DNA from: an uncultured Christensenellaceae bacterium
Lineage (GTDB): Bacteria; Bacillota; Clostridia; Christensenellales; CAG-314
Reading direction: 5' to 3'
Assembly: GCA_910586905.1 (NCBI GenBank)
Contig: CAJUIV010000039.1
Span: 1 to 7,062, forward strand
Length of the DNA stretch: 7,062 nucleotides
Below are positions 5,040 to 7,062 of this stretch, piece after piece; position 1 is the first letter of the stretch; every line of letters begins with the position of its first letter. The position numbers were made by a program, and so were the translations under genes. A model generated the notes under the pieces. The model had not been told where the DNA came from. It searched no databases and was given only the letters and a program-made list of their open reading frames with translations.

Positions 5040-5981
5040 ATGAAAAGCGAGTATAGTATCTATCGGTATAACGATGATATAGGACAAAAGATATTGGGGT
5101 TATTTGCTTATGTGAAGCAGATGACGGACACCGACTATTTTGAGGCGAAGCCTCGTAGAGCCATTGGATTTGAGGAAATCAAAAAAGTCCTTCTCCCGGA
5201 AGGTGCAAGCGAAAAACTTATCAACGCCCTTCAAGAAAAAGGAATTGATTATACTACATACCCGGAAGGACAAAGCCGCTCGGATATTATTCAAAAAATG
5301 GACGAGGTGAAGTTTTCTCGTAAAAATGATAATGTCTACCACTTCATAAATAAACTTGCAAAGATAGAAGTATCTTGGAACGAAGAATCCGACACCTATC
5401 ACTTGTATTGCGAAAATGCAAGGGGTTATTTGGAATACGAAGGCACTTTAACCGAAGATGAATTAGAATCTCGCTTTGGAGAGGAACTCGGTTTAGATTT
5501 GGAACAAAAGGCTTGGGAAAAAGACGGTGGAGTTGCAACGCTCGATAGGTCTTGGATTGAATACTACGCCGATGAAATCAAGCCAGAGGAAAAGTATGAT
5601 GACGATTATTTAGCCGAAGCGAAAGAAGAATACGGCACTACCGACAATGTTCTCCTTGCCGGATATATCAATACGGACGGAAGTATGCTTGATTTTAGCG
5701 GAGGATATGAATCGAGATTTATAGACCATAGCGAGATAGACGTTATCTTTGACGATGAAAGCGGGGCGGACGCTACACAAAGGCTAACCTCGGAAAAGGG
5801 TATAACGCCGAAGTCAAAAGTCTCCTTCGTGAACTTGCAAGCGAGACTACCTTCACAACGGAAGAAATCATCGCCCTTGAAAAGGTCGTGGGCTATTTTG
5901 GCAACCTCATCGAAAACTACAACAAAGTTATTCGTAACGGAAAGTATGTGGACGCCAAGCCTATCGCAGACGGTTATATAG
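5040..5981 (+). pseudogene. Polyvalent mobile-element protein, 5' fragment (frame A)
   Basis: Piece of a very large 'polyvalent' protein of phages and conjugative elements, which deliver many fused domains into a new host. From the ATG, residues 33-95 (YFEAKPRRAIGFEE...LLPEG...KFSRK) match a segment I associate with the end of an ADP-ribosyltransferase/PBECR-like domain in these proteins. Residues 193-236 (EAKEEYGTTDNVLLAGYI, DGSMLDFSGG, DHSEIDVIF) match a common polyvalent-protein-associated domain ('AGY...DG.MLDFSG...DHREI'). That domain normally continues for many more residues but here stops at about residue 240. Beyond about 5785 this frame is nonsense (a K/S/T-rich tail to the stop at 5979-5981), while real coding resumes in the -1 frame. 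There is no RBS, and the frame is open back to 5013 (DTLEKIASF before the Met), so the true N-terminus is missing. I call it a broken remnant. Confidence 0.75.
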
Positions 5982-7062
5982 CGACTATTAAGAGAAATAA
6001 GGGTGTTAAGGTCGGTTGGTTTGGTAAATTCTTCGATAAAGTATTCAACAACGAAAAAGCCTCGTATTTACAAACATTCGCAGACCCGATGACGGTTGCG
6101 AGGTATATGGATAAATACGAAAGCGGATTCTATTCGGAAATGCTTGCGGAACTTCGTGCCGGAGGCATAAAGGCTTCCGTTTTGGAGATGAACATTCGCC
6201 AACCTCTTGAAGAGTTTCTTTCAAAGCATAAGAAGTACGGAAGCGGCGTATCGAAACGCACTATCACTTATAAGGGCGTGGAAATGCCCGCTCTGGACGC
6301 TTTCTTATTGTATATGACGATGAATAGGGAACAAGCCCTCGGCGGTCTTGCGGAGGCTGGATTTGCCTTTAACAATGGCAAGGAAACGATAAGGGTCAAT
6401 GGTTTTGCCAAAGGTGAAGAATTGAGCCTTGCCGAATTGAGGGAAAGGGCGAAGGTTGAGCAAGATGAACTTTACAAGCAATTCACCGAAGAGGATAGAG
6501 AATATATCTCAATAGCCGAAAAAATCTTCAATGAGGATTGCCGTGAAGCAAAAATGGAGACGGATATATTACGACAAGGGTATTCTAATGTTGCCGGGTA
6601 TTATATTCCTATTCATCGTGCTAATAGTGCGAAAACGATAGATAGTAGCAGTTTCTTTGATGAAGGCAATCGTGTGAGCGACGCTTCCTTCAACAAAGAC
6701 ACCGTACAAGGAGCGAAAGGTGAATTGTATATCGAGGGGCTTGATGAAGTCCTTGATAGACACATTCACGGAATAAGCCTTTATGCCGGGCTTGCAACCG
6801 TCATCGACCAATACGATATACTCTACAATCTCAATATGTCGGAGGACGCAAACAAGCCGATTACCGTGAGAACGGAGAGCGAAAACACTTGGGCGAAAGG
6901 AAACGATTACTTCAAAAAACTCATAAGTGATTTGCAAGGGATTTCACCGACAAGAGGCGGTGGAAGCAAATTATTCGGCTTCTTCCGAGGTCATTATGCT
7001 ACATACCAACTCGGCTTGAATCCGAAGGTTTGGTTTACTCAATTATCCTCATTCTTTGCCTC
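5759..7062 (+). pseudogene. Polyvalent mobile-element protein, 3' fragment (frame B, runs off the window)
   Basis: In the -1 frame relative to the upstream fragment, an uninterrupted reading runs from after a TGA at 5756-5758 to the window end (434 codons). Recognisable protein begins near 5786 with NLGKGYNAEVKSLLREL. It continues through GWFGKFFDKVF, ADPMTVARYMDKYESGFYSE, MPALDAFLLYMTMNREQALG, YYIPIHRAN, NKDTVQGAKGELYIEGLDEV and YATYQLGLNPKVWFTQLSSF. This resembles the long helical region near the C-terminus of Bacillota polyvalent proteins (series like 'DPESVFRYMD...LYMTLKR', 'YYFPIRRAN' and 'YQLGxNPKVWxTQLSSFF'). No catalytic motif is visible in it; its role in the parent protein is unknown to me. 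The first in-frame ATG is near 6090 and has no convincing RBS, so it probably has no start of its own. The end lies outside the window. Confidence 0.75.

Larger units (their letters stand above)
5013..7062 (+). mobile_element. Remnant of a prophage or integrative conjugative element
   Basis: Everything from the first open codon after the stop at 5010-5012 to the window end belongs to one polyvalent-protein gene, a class confined to mobile elements. The left end of the gene is missing and lies directly against non-coding DNA next to core genes, so the element border, or a deletion end, is within about 4990-5040. No integrase, att repeat or IS end is visible. Confidence 0.6.

Noticed and set aside
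6569..6937. 122-codon minus-strand open frame opposite the polyvalent gene
   Set aside because: Antisense to a frame with clear family resemblance on the plus strand; no RBS or recognisable motif.
1..7062. CRISPR array or insertion sequence
   Set aside because: No regularly spaced direct repeats and no transposase or terminal inverted repeats are visible.

Overview
The window looks like a piece of a low-to-moderate GC Bacillota (Clostridia-like) chromosome running into the remnant of a mobile element. This is inferred from strong AGGAG-type ribosome binding sites, a DUF1540-type cysteine-rich miniprotein, sigma-A-like promoters, and a phage/conjugative-element 'polyvalent protein' of a type I know mainly from Bacillota. 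No 16S or other marker allows a finer call.

Layout. Positions 1-180 hold an AT-rich inverted repeat that may belong to a leftward promoter of a gene outside the window, then a strong intrinsic terminator (78-120). From 181 to 3444, on the minus strand, lies a compact four-gene operon. In transcription order it encodes a 68-aa XRE repressor-type regulator, a large two-domain acyltransferase-like protein of the YghO/GNAT kind, a DUF819 polytopic membrane protein, and a second GNAT acetyltransferase. Two near-identical 17-bp palindromes (TACAGCA-N3-TGCTGTA) sit 29 bp apart upstream of the regulator and are the obvious candidate operators.

A terminator at 3680-3715 separates this operon from rplI (ribosomal protein bL9, minus strand). 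rplI has a textbook promoter (TTGACT-N17-TATAAT) and an unusually long leader of about 235 nt. Divergent from it is a 52-aa Cys-rich DUF1540-like gene at 4584-4742, with an excellent RBS and a large stem-loop after its stop.

After about 270 nt of non-coding sequence, the rest of the window (about 5013-7062, plus strand) is part of a giant polyvalent protein of a phage or integrative element. It is broken: the 5' end is missing, one recognisable domain is cut short near residue 240, and coding continues in the -1 frame from about 5786 to the window end without a stop. The likely reading is an internally deleted remnant joined to core chromosome near 4990-5040; a programmed frameshift is a less likely alternative.

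The most interesting candidate for an undescribed system is the XRE / acyltransferase / DUF819 / GNAT operon with its paired operators. The sequence suggests a self-regulated unit combining two acyl-transfer enzymes with one integral membrane protein, but its substrate cannot be read from the sequence.
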